From Andalucia godoyi (lineage: Eukaryota; Discoba; Jakobea; Jakobida; Andaluciidae), in contig VRVR01000005.1 in assembly GCA_009859145.1 (NCBI GenBank), positions 310,001-374,000 of the forward strand: a stretch of DNA of 64,000 bases, written 5' to 3'. The notes under the pieces are model-generated. The model was not told the DNA's origin. It was given only the letters and a program-made list of their open reading frames with translations, and did no database searches. How positions within the stretch are numbered: position 1 is the first letter of the stretch; each line of letters begins with the position of its first letter. Below are positions 30,795 through 41,123 of the stretch, in pieces. Position numbers and translations under genes: made by a program.

Positions 30795-31973
30795 ATGGGA
30801 AAGAATGGAGGTGGAAATGTGTTTCAAAAGATGATGGATCAATCGAGAAAACGCACTGTGGAAAAGCTTCAGAATCCATGTTTGAGTAGCCGTTGCGATG
30901 AAGGACAAGAAAGCCGCGATGGTCATTATGATAGTTCAGAGAGCAGCAACATGAAGAAAAGGAAAAGACCCAGATGTGGCGTGGATGGGACAGTGTCGAT
31001 TCTGGATGCTGATCTGAACCCTTTTGAGCAGGACGATTTTGCAGTGCTTCCGCTGCGTGCACAGTCGTTGGTGTGTTCTGCTTCGTCAACGCAAGGAGCG
31101 AATCCAGTGGCCCCGCTGCCAAAGGCATCCACACAAATGTTTCTGGATTTTGGTCAGTCTGAATTTACGAAAACATGCGGGATGTGCGGCATGGTGTATT
31201 CTCCTGGTGTCGATGAGGACGAAATCTTGCACAAGCGGACTTGCAAGAAGCAGCAGCATTTGAGACCAGAAGCTCAAGAGTTCTTTCGCTTACCGCATCA
31301 CGGTGCAATTCACAACAAGAAACAGTATGACGTGTTGTTCGAGTATGAGCCACGGAACATGCCTTTGTTCAAAAGTGATGAAAAGAAGCAGCGGGAAAAC
31401 GCAAATCTGGATCGGTGGATCCGACCATCGGCTGCCTCGCGAGCCAATTCTGCTAAAAGTGAGGACGCTACAAGCAACGTTGTAGAGAGGGAGTTCGTCG
31501 CAAAGATAAAACCCGGGTCCCCGTTGAAGAGCAGCATTGTCCAATGGGTAAGCAGTCGAATGGGCTCATCAACGTCACCCGCGATCGGTTCTCGGGAAGC
31601 GGCAGCTGCTCACTTGTCGCCTTTTTCCATTCTTGTTTTCGTTTCCAACCACGCCGACAACAGTAGTAGCAGCAGCAGCAACAACAACAACAATAATAAT
31701 AATAACAGTAACCGTGTGTTAGGAGTCCTTCAATATCGGTTTGAGGATGAGAACATCCTGGTGGATCGCATATGGGTCCATGCAGGTGCTCGGAGGACAG
31801 GAATTGCAACCAAGCTGCTGGACGTGTGTCGAGCGCATGTATCCGGACTCGTTGTGGGAAGCGTGCTACCGAAGCGCAAGGTATGGTGGTCATCTCTTTC
31901 GCAAGATGGAATCCGCTTTGCGAAAGCATACTGTGAAACTGACAGTCTGAACACGTTTGAGTTTCATGGATGA
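30795..31973 (+). CDS. Cohesin acetyltransferase ESCO/Eco1
   Basis: 392 residues. It acetylates the Smc3 subunit of cohesin during S phase to establish sister-chromatid cohesion. The C2H2-type zinc finger is at about residues 115-155 (FTKTCGMCGMVYSPGVDEDE, HKRTC), and the Eco1 acetyltransferase domain is C-terminal: VDRIWVHAGARRTGIATKLL (acetyl-CoA loop, residues about 320-345) and SQDGIRFAKAYC near the end. The middle holds a Ser/Asn homopolymer (AGC then AAC/AAT codons). An ATG at 30740 opens a 49-codon ORF in another frame that runs past this start, so start choice is less sure than the domain call. The stop codon lies only 36 bp from that of the convergent minus-strand gene. Confidence 0.88.
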   Translation: MGKNGGGNVFQKMMDQSRKRTVEKLQNPCLSSRCDEGQESRDGHYDSSESSNMKKRKRPRCGVDGTVSILDADLNPFEQDDFAVLPLRAQSLVCSASSTQGANPVAPLPKASTQMFLDFGQSEFTKTCGMCGMVYSPGVDEDEILHKRTCKKQQHLRPEAQEFFRLPHHGAIHNKKQYDVLFEYEPRNMPLFKSDEKKQRENANLDRWIRPSAASRANSAKSEDATSNVVEREFVAKIKPGSPLKSSIVQWVSSRMGSSTSPAIGSREAAAAHLSPFSILVFVSNHADNSSSSSSNNNNNNNNNSNRVLGVLQYRFEDENILVDRIWVHAGARRTGIATKLLDVCRAHVSGLVVGSVLPKRKVWWSSLSQDGIRFAKAYCETDSLNTFEFHG

Positions 31974-32009
31974 TGATGGTGATGCCCAGGAATGCGATCA
32001 AAAGGCCAC

Positions 32010-32822
32010 TTAGTCGGGTAAGCGCATTGGCGACACATCCGGAATGAACTCAACCTTGATATCAAATTCCGATTGAATGAGCTCGGTTCGTGACTTTGCA
32101 CTGTCAGCTCCTGAGTCAGGCTGAATGGTCGGAACGGATCGCAGAGTGCGGCGAAGACACGCGGAACTGCAGTGAGGGTGATCGGGACCAAGACGCCAAA
32201 AGACGAGTTGGCCAGCGGTGAGCTCAAAAACAAGAATGTTACTGGTGTGGAAACGGCGAATGGACTTTTTGATTCCTGCAGGCCGATTCATGAACGTCAG
32301 GGTTTTGTGAACTGCGTCGTAAGAATCGCACAGGAACAGGAGAGCAGTGAATGCGATCCCATTGCTGTGCGTAATGGTCGGCTCCACTTGCATGATCTTC
32401 ACTGCGAAGCAGTCTCCCTTGGTATTTGCTGGGTTCGATGGGACTGGAAAGAACGCGTAGAATCCGAGCATCTCGGGAAAGCAGACGAGGCTCTTCCGAA
32501 TTTCCGACGCTTGCAATCGCTCTATAAACTGTTCCATGAGCACAGATCGCACATCGTGCTCTTGTTTGAAATTGTGAATAAACTTGATTGTGCGCGTGAC
32601 TACATCCAACGAACACTCTGGAACCTCTGCTTCGCGAAGAAACACGGAAATCAAGCGAAACACGTCCGGAGAACAGTCAAACCCAACACTCTGTAGTGGA
32701 TCGTGCGACAACACTGGCATCCACAACGGCAAATCGCCGTCGTCCACATCGAAAAACGTCCTGAGGCTGCCAAAATCGCAAAGAAATCGCTCTTCGCCAA
32801 CATCCACATATATCAGTACCAT
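32010..32822 (-). CDS. Unknown protein, possible BTB/T1-like N-terminus
   Basis: 270 residues, single exon, start ATG at 32822 (MVLIYVDVGEERFLCDFGSL). The first ~100 residues recall a BTB/T1 fold: a short strand pair, then LRTFFDV, then a D-x-F-x4-x-FL pattern in CSPDVFRLISVFLREAEVP. This is weak. The middle (GDCFAVKIMQVEPTIT, FTALLFLCDSYDAVHKTL) and C-terminus (SEFDIKVEFIPDVSPM) show mixed alpha/beta character. No family recognised with confidence. It is convergent with ESCO, with 36 bp between the stop codons, so the transcripts probably overlap. Confidence 0.7.
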   Translation of the reverse strand: MVLIYVDVGEERFLCDFGSLRTFFDVDDGDLPLWMPVLSHDPLQSVGFDCSPDVFRLISVFLREAEVPECSLDVVTRTIKFIHNFKQEHDVRSVLMEQFIERLQASEIRKSLVCFPEMLGFYAFFPVPSNPANTKGDCFAVKIMQVEPTITHSNGIAFTALLFLCDSYDAVHKTLTFMNRPAGIKKSIRRFHTSNILVFELTAGQLVFWRLGPDHPHCSSACLRRTLRSVPTIQPDSGADSAKSRTELIQSEFDIKVEFIPDVSPMRLPD

Positions 32823-33213
32823 GTTCTCATAATGACGACAGAGATATGAACGCAAAAGAATCTCAAAACCCCAGCAAAACAAAAAGGGTTCTTCTCGTTA
32901 GCAGAAATGTTTTTTAATTGTCTGTGTTTTACTTCGGTTTCGTCGTTCCCATCCAGCTAGAACTAAATAAAAAGACGAATTCTCGGTCTTTGTCTTCCAT
33001 GATTTGCGTTTTATTTGCTCCTAATCTTTCGCTTTTGATTGGAGTGCATCCGTACTCCTTTTGTACCAATCGACCCTACGCTAGCGCTCAGCTTTCGCGA
33101 GCTGTATGGGCGACCTATGATGCCGTATATATTGATCAAAGGGAAGTGTATGTTGCTACAGAATTGCGATTGATGTGAGATATATCCTGTAAAACGAATT
33201 ATACTCGCAAACA
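32823..33213. other. Intergenic region
   Basis: 391 bp between the start of the minus-strand unknown gene and the stop of the next minus-strand gene. A 59-codon plus-strand ORF at about 33000-33178 has no recognisable features. Probably promoter and 3' flank. Confidence 0.4.
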
Positions 33214-36200
33214 TTACACATTCGAAATGGTCCATTTTTCAAACCTTTTGCTGGAATCGCGATCACAGAGTTTCTTAAACAAGTGGTTAAAGACACACTC
33301 GGGGCATGCAACAGCACTAGGACTTCTTTCAAGCTCCTGCATCACGGCTTGGACGGTGAGAGGACATGATTTCAACAGCCCGAAAAGCCCGCATCGATCC
33401 TTGAAAGTTGGCAAAATGATATCGAGAAAAGTGTGCTCGACAAACTGGTGTCCGCAGGAAAACACGCGATAGTTCACCCCTTTTTCGCGTAACGAGGAGA
33501 GGCCCACCCGGATGAACTCTCGCTTGCGCATCTTCTTCAATATGTTCTCAGAGATGTGACGAACAAGGATTTCGCTCGAGTTTGCAACCGCAGTTTGGGA
33601 TTCGCGTCTTTCTTCAGCGTAATTCTCTAAAGCCAGCAACAGCAGATCGACATGCGGAAACTGGACGTTCATTGCCGGGACACGAAGAAAGTGCAGCAGA
33701 GCCTTGGAGAAGATCGACATTCTTTCTTCAACATACGACACCAGGCGTTCCGACAACTGGGCAAACGGAAGAATCATGACAAACACGTCGTGCATCAGAA
33801 ATGCTGCTTGACGATCGGTTACACCCATCTTGGAATCGTTCAAAGCAGCAAATAGGTCTTCAAGAATTGAGTACACCATCAGGCTGAACTCGGTGACAGT
33901 GCTGACCTCGGAAACAGACGAGTCTTGGAAGTAGGCACGACACCGACTGATTCGAAGAGCGAGAGACTCTGACATGCGGCCGTTGACTTTAAGCAGCTCT
34001 TGCGCCAGCTGCCACTCCTGGTACCGAACCGAGTAGCGGAACACAATGTCAAAATCAACTACTTTTTGATGCACGCGGATGTATCGGGAAAATGAGGAGA
34101 ATAGCTCATTACGCTCTTCGTCCGCGGAAGGATCGGATCGGTACTTTGAATACAGGATGATGAGCGCCACAAAATAAAAATTGGACGAAGGAGCGAGAGA
34201 TGGAAGAAGCTGCCGCAAATGCAGCATCGATAGGCAAGGAAGATCGTCTGCCAACAACGGACCAAAGCTCGACATCGTTTCCCGTGATGATGCAATGAGC
34301 AACGCTCGAAGATGGGGCTTTCGTGTCAGGTACAGCAAGACTGAGTTCGCGGGAGCTGCTAACATGGATCCGTAGTTGTGGAAAACGAGGAAGTTCGCAA
34401 TCGCCTCGTCCTCCATCACGAAATACATATCGCGATTGATCAAAAGGTTAAAAACGGACTCCATCAAGGAGAGATTTGCCGAGTTCTTGCGATAATGCGC
34501 AGCATGGAACGCGAGGAGAGGGAAGCCAGAAGTCACCAGACTGAAAATGGCGGATCCCGCATTGTAGAACATGTTATCCCGGACAAAAGCCTGCAGCCCG
34601 TCTACTTCTCGAAATTCCACAGCCCTGTGCAACAGCACTTGGAACATGAGATCAGAGACTGAGCGTTGGTTGGAGAGCGTCAAGGAATCCAGTTTCTTAA
34701 CACAGTCCTTCAGCAAGCCGAGAATGACGCTCGTTCTCGGCTCGCCGTCGGACAGATACGATGCGACAAGCTTGCTGACAATCTTATCAATAGGAGCACC
34801 AGAGAGTTTGTACAGGGCAACTGCAAGACGATACTCCTTTTGGGAATACGCGGCATCTGCCGACGTTTCGTACAGTTGCAGAACGTCCAAGTTGAAAGAT
34901 TTGGCAAGCCGTTCTGCAACAGAAAAGGAAACCGTTCCGCCCTGAAGAAGCTGGCAAAACACTGACGACGGAGACTCCCGCAAGCTGATGGTGAACACAG
35001 ACGATTGTGTGAAAATGTAGAACAGATCATTGAACACCGGATGCTGCACAAATCCAAGGCAAATCTCCTTTGCCGGAAGCCGAAGTTCCTGAAGAATTGC
35101 ATGCTCCATTCGTTTTCCAAGAGACCCAATACTCCTTGTTACTATTGGAGATTCGTCTTCATTTCTTTGGCCACCGGTTGCGGAAGGACTCGACGGACCG
35201 TTCATGTCCGAGTGCGAATGGACGAAAGAACTTGACGAACTGCTCAAGCTTGCGCATGAAATAGAAGAGAACAAGCAAATGCGTTCGCCAACACGAGAAT
35301 CCAGCTGACTGCCCCGACAAAGTCCAAATATCAACTGCGATGTGGGCAAGACGAAGTCTGCATCGGAGGGAACATGAAACACAAACAACGGATATTCTTC
35401 ATTGAGAGATCGCGCGTCGAAAATCTCGCATCGTCCCTGCAAACGATCGTGCGCAGCTATCATTGGAGACTGAGAAACTAGGGAATTTGATGTAGAAGAG
35501 GATTTCTCTGCCGAACGGAACGAACGGATGGCTTCGACGGAGCAGTGATTGGAGGCTGAAAACTTGCTCAAGAGCGAGGGTTTGAAGAGGTTCACTTTCT
35601 TCCCTTGAAGTGGATCAAATACTCGCAGGAACTTTGTATGCTTCGGTCCCGTAACGGTTAACACAGGAGGAACGCCGGGGTCTGGCATTTCTAAATACAG
35701 CTGGAAATACCTGCCATTCACGCAGCGTACGAGGACATATGATTCGAACGCGCTTGGAAATGACAGAACTTCCATCTTCATGATGGAAGAACCAAAGGCA
35801 TCCGCAGACAAGGAAAACACTTCCTTCTTCTTTGAGAGGTCAACAATGCACAGACACCCTAGAGAGCTGCCAATAATCGCGTAGTGCTCTCCTGAAATCA
35901 AAGAAGTCCACCAAACAACTGCGGTGACATGATTCTGGGAAGAGACGTACGGCAGGACGCCTAGCAGAACACCGGAAAATGAATGCACAGAAGACGAAGC
36001 AGCGGAAGCTGCAACTGAGCCGCCATCCCCGCGCTGCGGTGGGACCGGCCTCTCCCCGCTCAGTTCTTCGATTGAAATCAACCCCCTTCTGTAGTTGAAC
36101 AGGATCGAGTCTGGATTGGATCGGTCGATTGCCGAGGATTGGTCGATGAAAGAAGAAAATGGAAACGTGCAGCTGAATGCGATAGGGACCACGTGCCCCT

Positions 36201-37356
36201 CAATAGAAAACGGGTCTGCAATCGTGTGCGATCCATCAAGTCCGACATTCATTGTCATTTCATAGAGCGATGGTTTCAACTTGGGCTCCGACGCAGAGAT
36301 AGACAGTGGACGGTCGCTGATCTTGAACAGCGCAGAATTCTTGTCGGCGGACACAACATTTCGACTCACGTTCGACGCATCACCTGTCTTGGGTGTGATG
36401 CCGAACGCCGCAATGGCTCTGGAAAGGGGAGAAAACGACACTGGATCGCCAAATGTGACAACTTGCTTGAGCGGGGTCAAATGCTTGTGCAGCGGAACAA
36501 TGTACAGTTGTGCATTCAAGGTCGAGCACATCAAGTATTTGGCATCTGGAGACAAGTCCATTCCTCCGCGGATGTCAATCGACTTTTCTCTGAACCAGGA
36601 CAATGTTCTTGCACATCCAGTCGACTTGTGGCGCTCATCGTCGATCGGTATCGGTGCATCACCGTTGTTCTCCTTCTCTGTCGTCTCTAAATCCGCGTCT
36701 TGCCAGTACAACAACAAGTCATTATTGGAATATCGAACGACAAGAACCGTATTTTCTGCATCTCCACCGGCGATCACATCCTGAATAGCAATTTGTTTCG
36801 GCTGCTTCGTTCTTTTCGGGTCAGGAGACGCACCTCTTCGAAACGAGCGAATTGAGGAATTGTCGGTGTTCTCAGCCTCGTCATTATCGCCATCGGCGAC
36901 ATCGTATTCAGAATCCGATCCGTCCCGTTGTTTTGCGTCGGAAAGCATGCTTTCGACTGTGTATCCTTCAAACTCGGACTTCAGAAGCGAAGCATCCACT
37001 TCCTCCTCCTCAAAATTCGGCTCCTGCATGACAAACGTCGGCAGTCGGTTGCCCTTTGTCGTTCGTTCTGACGTCGGCGGAGATGAGGACGATTCAAACA
37101 ATCCGGCATCGGGAACAACAGGAGAGTTCAGAGATTCTGTGTCGAATTGGTTACCAAAGGGACTCATCGTAGACAGTATGCCACCAACACCATTCTTACG
37201 TGGCGGCTTCTGCGCTTCTTTCGGCTCCGCAACTGGATTCGCAGGTTTTCCATTGGAAACGGGAGCCTTTGCTTTGCGCCTCTTTACGTTTCGCACAGTT
37301 ATGAACCGCTTAAGCTGGCAAATGTCAAAGAAGACGAGATCAGGTCCTTCGTTCAT
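33214..37356 (-). CDS. Large beta-propeller/alpha-solenoid protein with C-terminal zinc-like motif (HOPS/CORVET/BLOC-2-like architecture)
   Basis: 1380 residues, single exon, start ATG at 37356 (MNEGPDLVFFDICQLKRF). After an acidic, disordered N-terminus, residues about 210-800 show beta-propeller-like strands (NTVLVVRYSNNDLLLYW, GGMDLSPDAKYLMCS, EHYAIIGSSLGCLCIVDL). From about 860 it becomes an alpha-solenoid (AYSQKEYRLAVALYKLSGA resembles clathrin-like repeats of Vps41/Vps39/HPS5). The C-terminus has VFSCGHQFVEHTF near residue 1300 and VACPECVFNHLF near 1350, which together could bind zinc as a degenerate RING. This is the plan of HOPS/CORVET and BLOC-2 tethering subunits on endolysosomes, but I cannot assign an ortholog. 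Confidence 0.75.
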   Translation of the reverse strand: MNEGPDLVFFDICQLKRFITVRNVKRRKAKAPVSNGKPANPVAEPKEAQKPPRKNGVGGILSTMSPFGNQFDTESLNSPVVPDAGLFESSSSPPTSERTTKGNRLPTFVMQEPNFEEEEVDASLLKSEFEGYTVESMLSDAKQRDGSDSEYDVADGDNDEAENTDNSSIRSFRRGASPDPKRTKQPKQIAIQDVIAGGDAENTVLVVRYSNNDLLLYWQDADLETTEKENNGDAPIPIDDERHKSTGCARTLSWFREKSIDIRGGMDLSPDAKYLMCSTLNAQLYIVPLHKHLTPLKQVVTFGDPVSFSPLSRAIAAFGITPKTGDASNVSRNVVSADKNSALFKISDRPLSISASEPKLKPSLYEMTMNVGLDGSHTIADPFSIEGHVVPIAFSCTFPFSSFIDQSSAIDRSNPDSILFNYRRGLISIEELSGERPVPPQRGDGGSVAASAASSSVHSFSGVLLGVLPYVSSQNHVTAVVWWTSLISGEHYAIIGSSLGCLCIVDLSKKKEVFSLSADAFGSSIMKMEVLSFPSAFESYVLVRCVNGRYFQLYLEMPDPGVPPVLTVTGPKHTKFLRVFDPLQGKKVNLFKPSLLSKFSASNHCSVEAIRSFRSAEKSSSTSNSLVSQSPMIAAHDRLQGRCEIFDARSLNEEYPLFVFHVPSDADFVLPTSQLIFGLCRGSQLDSRVGERICLFSSISCASLSSSSSSFVHSHSDMNGPSSPSATGGQRNEDESPIVTRSIGSLGKRMEHAILQELRLPAKEICLGFVQHPVFNDLFYIFTQSSVFTISLRESPSSVFCQLLQGGTVSFSVAERLAKSFNLDVLQLYETSADAAYSQKEYRLAVALYKLSGAPIDKIVSKLVASYLSDGEPRTSVILGLLKDCVKKLDSLTLSNQRSVSDLMFQVLLHRAVEFREVDGLQAFVRDNMFYNAGSAIFSLVTSGFPLLAFHAAHYRKNSANLSLMESVFNLLINRDMYFVMEDEAIANFLVFHNYGSMLAAPANSVLLYLTRKPHLRALLIASSRETMSSFGPLLADDLPCLSMLHLRQLLPSLAPSSNFYFVALIILYSKYRSDPSADEERNELFSSFSRYIRVHQKVVDFDIVFRYSVRYQEWQLAQELLKVNGRMSESLALRISRCRAYFQDSSVSEVSTVTEFSLMVYSILEDLFAALNDSKMGVTDRQAAFLMHDVFVMILPFAQLSERLVSYVEERMSIFSKALLHFLRVPAMNVQFPHVDLLLLALENYAEERRESQTAVANSSEILVRHISENILKKMRKREFIRVGLSSLREKGVNYRVFSCGHQFVEHTFLDIILPTFKDRCGLFGLLKSCPLTVQAVMQELERSPSAVACPECVFNHLFKKLCDRDSSKRFEKWTISNV

Positions 37357-37464
37357 GGATTCTGAAAGAGGACGTGCAGTCGAAAGCAAACAAGGCAATT
37401 TTCTGAAGAACCCGCGGGCAAAGAGGTTAAGACAAGGTCAAAAAGGCGAATTTGTGCAGAATGA

Positions 37465-40400
37465 CTAACGAAAAGGGAAAAAAGGAACTCGGGAGCAAAA
37501 GCCCCGGTTTCGTTTCATGTTGAGTTGTTCCCGTGGCGTTTCGTACGACAGAAACGAGCTTTCCGAAGCAAGTGCGGTTTCCCTGTGGATTTTTCCAATG
37601 GCGGCGGCTTCGTGTTGCTTTGCGGATTCTCTCGGGGAAAGATGTGCGTCAGGCGTCGCATGATGGATATGAGCAGCGTGAGTTTTTGAGGAGAACGGGC
37701 CACTGTCTTTCATTCCAGCGTCCAAAATGGGACTGGTGACTGTTGTGGGTCAACAAAGACTGAACACAAGGAAAAGAAGAGAAGTTGGAGGAGGAAGGGA
37801 AAGGGAAAGGGAAAGGGAAAGGGAAAGGGAAAGAGGAGGAGAAAAAACATGTGAAAGACTCGTTTTTACAAACCTGCTCGGGCTGAAAGAAGAGGTATTC
37901 CGCGTTGCACTGCGCGTCGCCGCCAGTAGAGGGCAAAGCCGGCGACCGCAGCAATGGTCGTAATGGCAAATGCAACGCTCAGGCCAACGATTGCGCCGGT
38001 TTTCGAGTCACCGCTGTCGCCACCGCCACCATTGGAAGACGGACTCTTTGGCAAAGTCGCTTGAGCAAGTGCGTATTCTCCGAACTGACTGACGCTCACA
38101 GACACTGAACAATTCGATCCGCTGTTGCTTGCTCCTCCGAACGCGCGAGGAACTAGCACGAACTCGCTTGAATCTGTGTACCGTGCAAACCCGTAGTATA
38201 CGTACAAAGAGCAGCTGTCACGGGGATCCACGAGACGAGCATCCACACCTGCAGATGGGGCAACTTCGAAAGAAATGAAGACGGGTGTTACAAACGACTG
38301 CTGCTCCGCGACGGTGCTTGGATTCTGGCCTGCAACTTGAGCAATGCGAAAGGAAACGGCTCCTGCGATGCTCGACAGTTGCAACCCTTCGAGATCGGCA
38401 GGGAGCTGCACACGAATGTCACTGGTGTGAAGCTCCACTACCGCGGCAGAGAATGTTGTGGAAGACGAGGCGTTTGTCAGAAAGCCAGGTGGAACGTCGA
38501 TTCTCGGGCCGTTCTTCAGCTGCAGCACATTGCCGTGATCTAGATCAATCGAAATGTTTTGCAGCGTGGTCCCGGAAAACAGCGTGGAAATGCGGACAGG
38601 GATGGACTGCGACAGCTCGATACGTGTGCCGTCTACCGGGGAAGAGCTGACAAACGACAAAATCAGATTGGTCGCACGAGGAAGCAATGCACGGCAGCAT
38701 AGAGGAATGCTGAACGAGAATGCAATGCTGTGCCCAACGGTTGCCATGGTGCCATTTCCTTGAAACGCGGCCGATCCTGGTACATCCGTTTCCAACACGA
38801 ACGAGACAGTTGTGTGTGGGAACGACGCCGCAGCAGTTGGATTTTGAAACGCCACAGAAATCGCAAGAGATTCGGAAGGAGGAACAGGGCCAGCCAGATA
38901 AACATACGTCTGTCCTGCTGCCGGGGACAAGACAGTGACATCCGGGAACGTGTATCCCGACGCACATGTGCTCGACAATGTGCCAAACTGCGACACCGTC
39001 ACTACTCTGGCACTGTAGGCAGTTCCCGCAACCAATCCAGAAAAGATAAAATTCATGATCTGCCCAGACTGGGTTTCCTGCGTTGCAATCGCTGGAGAGG
39101 ACATCTGACATCCAGTGAGGCCCAGGTAAAGATATGCCGTTGTGCTGACAATGGGGACACTGAATGGTGCGGGAGTCTGCGACGGAACACCGTATGCTAG
39201 CTGGATCTTAATCGAAGTCAAGCTGGTTCCTCCCATTGTCGAAATCGATGGCTGAATCGGCGCTGATCCTGCGATTGCAATCGAGCCGGAAGCGAGGATG
39301 CGTTGGGATCCCACGAGGGAACCATGCACAAGGTGTGCAAATTCGGGATACAGTTGTGCGAATGTGTTGTCAAACAAGGTTCGGGCATTCACGAAAATAT
39401 TGCCGCGGAACGGCACCAAAGGAATCATCAAGTTAGTGAGCTTGATCGTGATCGATGTTCCAGGAACAAGGAACCAGCCGTCAGACACTTGAATGGCAGC
39501 AACAACCTTACCTGAATCATAAAATCGAGGAACTTGGAGCACCCGGAAGGACTGGCAAACACCTTTGGACCCATCCATGGCCATAAAATAACATCCAAAC
39601 TGCCCAGCAGATGCGGCAATCGCAGCCTGCATCTCGTCTGGAAAGTCAAACAGCAGCTCCGTCGAATAACCAAGGCGACTTCCGATGTAGAAAGTCCCTG
39701 TCAGATCCATCATCCCTGGAGTGGTGTCGGAAGGCTGTACCTGGAAGGCACACGTCGAAGGAAACGATTCTGCTTGCGAACAATACTGCGTAACAGAGGA
39801 AAAGATGTGGTGTTGATTGTTGATGTCCCACGAGTTCGGAGCATACCATTCTGCGCCCAAGTACGTTCCCGCAAGAGACAGCTGGCTCGCCTGTGCACTC
39901 AACATGACGCACGCAAGCGCGGCATTCTGCCATGCCTCGGGAGCCACGTTTCGATCCATAAACGACCGAAACACTTTCATAATCGACAATGGAGAATTTT
40001 CAATCTCGTTCTCGAGTGCAGCATCGTCCTTGCCAGACGACTCCTCTTCCTCCGGAGAGACAAGCGTCGGAAGCTTGGAAAAAACGTTCGCAACAGATGC
40101 CACGAGATCTGCATACTTTGCTATCTTCAGAAAATACGAGTTTTCTGTTTCCGGTCCCTGGAATGCTTCGATGACCTGGCCGGCGCCTTCTATGACATGT
40201 TCTGCCACTTCTGCAAAATCTGTTTTTAGGAATGCCTCGGTCATGTCCGGCACGGAAAACAGCCACAGGGAAAACTCGGTCCACATCTTTTCAAATGCAA
40301 TGCTTACTGCCTGATCAATGGTCCTGGCCGACGCAATCTGGGGTACGTCCAGAAACTCGGAGGCTTCTCGAAACATCATGCGATTGAGCTCGATTCGGTT

Positions 40401-40607
40401 GTTCAGGAGCTGCAGCGGCATGTTCTCTCTCAATTCACGCACTTGTTGCTCGGCGCGGAAGAACGCCACGCCCGATGCTGCAGCAAGACTAGCCGCAACG
40501 AGCACAAAGACGCACCAAAGGGCCGCAATCTTGCGCAAACCCTGCGAGTGCCAAAAGGGACTGTCCGCGTCCCACTCGCTGCTGATCCTCTTCTGGCAGA
40601 TCACCAT
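37465..40607 (-). CDS. Two-TM membrane protein with large ectodomain, unknown family (long paralog)
   Basis: Exon 1 is 40607-37874. I join it to 37739-37465 across a 134-bp phase-1 intron (donor GTTTGT, acceptor CAACAG) that contains a GGGAAA hexanucleotide repeat; without splicing the protein ends 2 codons after 37874. The spliced product is 1002 residues. A short cytosolic N-terminus precedes TM1 (IAALWCVFVLVAASLAAASG). The ~240-residue helical ectodomain is shared with the divergent plus-strand neighbour (SLWLFSVPDMTEAFL, SWDINNQHHIFSSVTQYC). Beta-rich Ser/Thr repeats, possibly fibronectin- or Ig-like, follow. TM2 is TGAIVGLSVAFAITTIAAVA, then WRRRA and a ~120-residue cytosolic tail. It is probably a cell-surface protein; function unknown. 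The tail exon is an inference. Confidence 0.75.
37797..37836. repeat. (GGGAAA)n hexanucleotide repeat
   Basis: About six units inside the proposed intron of the long membrane-protein paralog. Confidence 0.92.
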
Positions 40608-41123
40608 TCTTCTGTGCCTTTTTTCGTTCTCAGCAGCCACTTTGCAAAACCGTATCTCGCGGTTTGTGAAATGTTGAAAAAAAGACCGTGCCCGCAGACC
40701 ACTTCTCTCCAGCAGACACGCTGCAGGACGAGGGACGAATCCTTCGAACGTCGTGCCAAAAAAAAAACAACAACAAGGGCGGGCAAAGTCGACTGTGGCA
40801 GAGCCCGTGCAGGCAAAACGGGAACAGACTCGGCAGCAAAAACTTTTAAAAAATTCGTCGGACCCGCCAGAAATGGATAAATGCGATGTGGGGGCGGCAC
40901 AAAGTTTTGCAGGCAGTCAACAACCAGAAGGTGCCTGTCCAGTTTCAACGCCATGCTGCGGATCACAGATTATGTTCCCAGGCCCCAGTGCTGATTCCGA
41001 ATCGCGTGCACTTTACGTTAGAGTCTGCGGCGAGCGTGCCCCATTCTTGTGTTTCTGTTTGGGAGTGTGTGAGTGTGTGTGTGTGTGTGTTTATTACGTA
41101 GTGGCTGGAAAACTTACTTCAGG
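40608..41123. promoter_or_regulatory. Divergent intergenic region between paralogs
   Basis: 516 bp between the start codons of the two membrane-protein paralogs. An A9 run is near 40758 and a (GT)n run at 41065-41090, followed by CTTACTTCAG directly before the plus-strand ATG, which could end an intron in the leader (GTGAGT motifs lie upstream). No separate gene supported. Confidence 0.45.
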
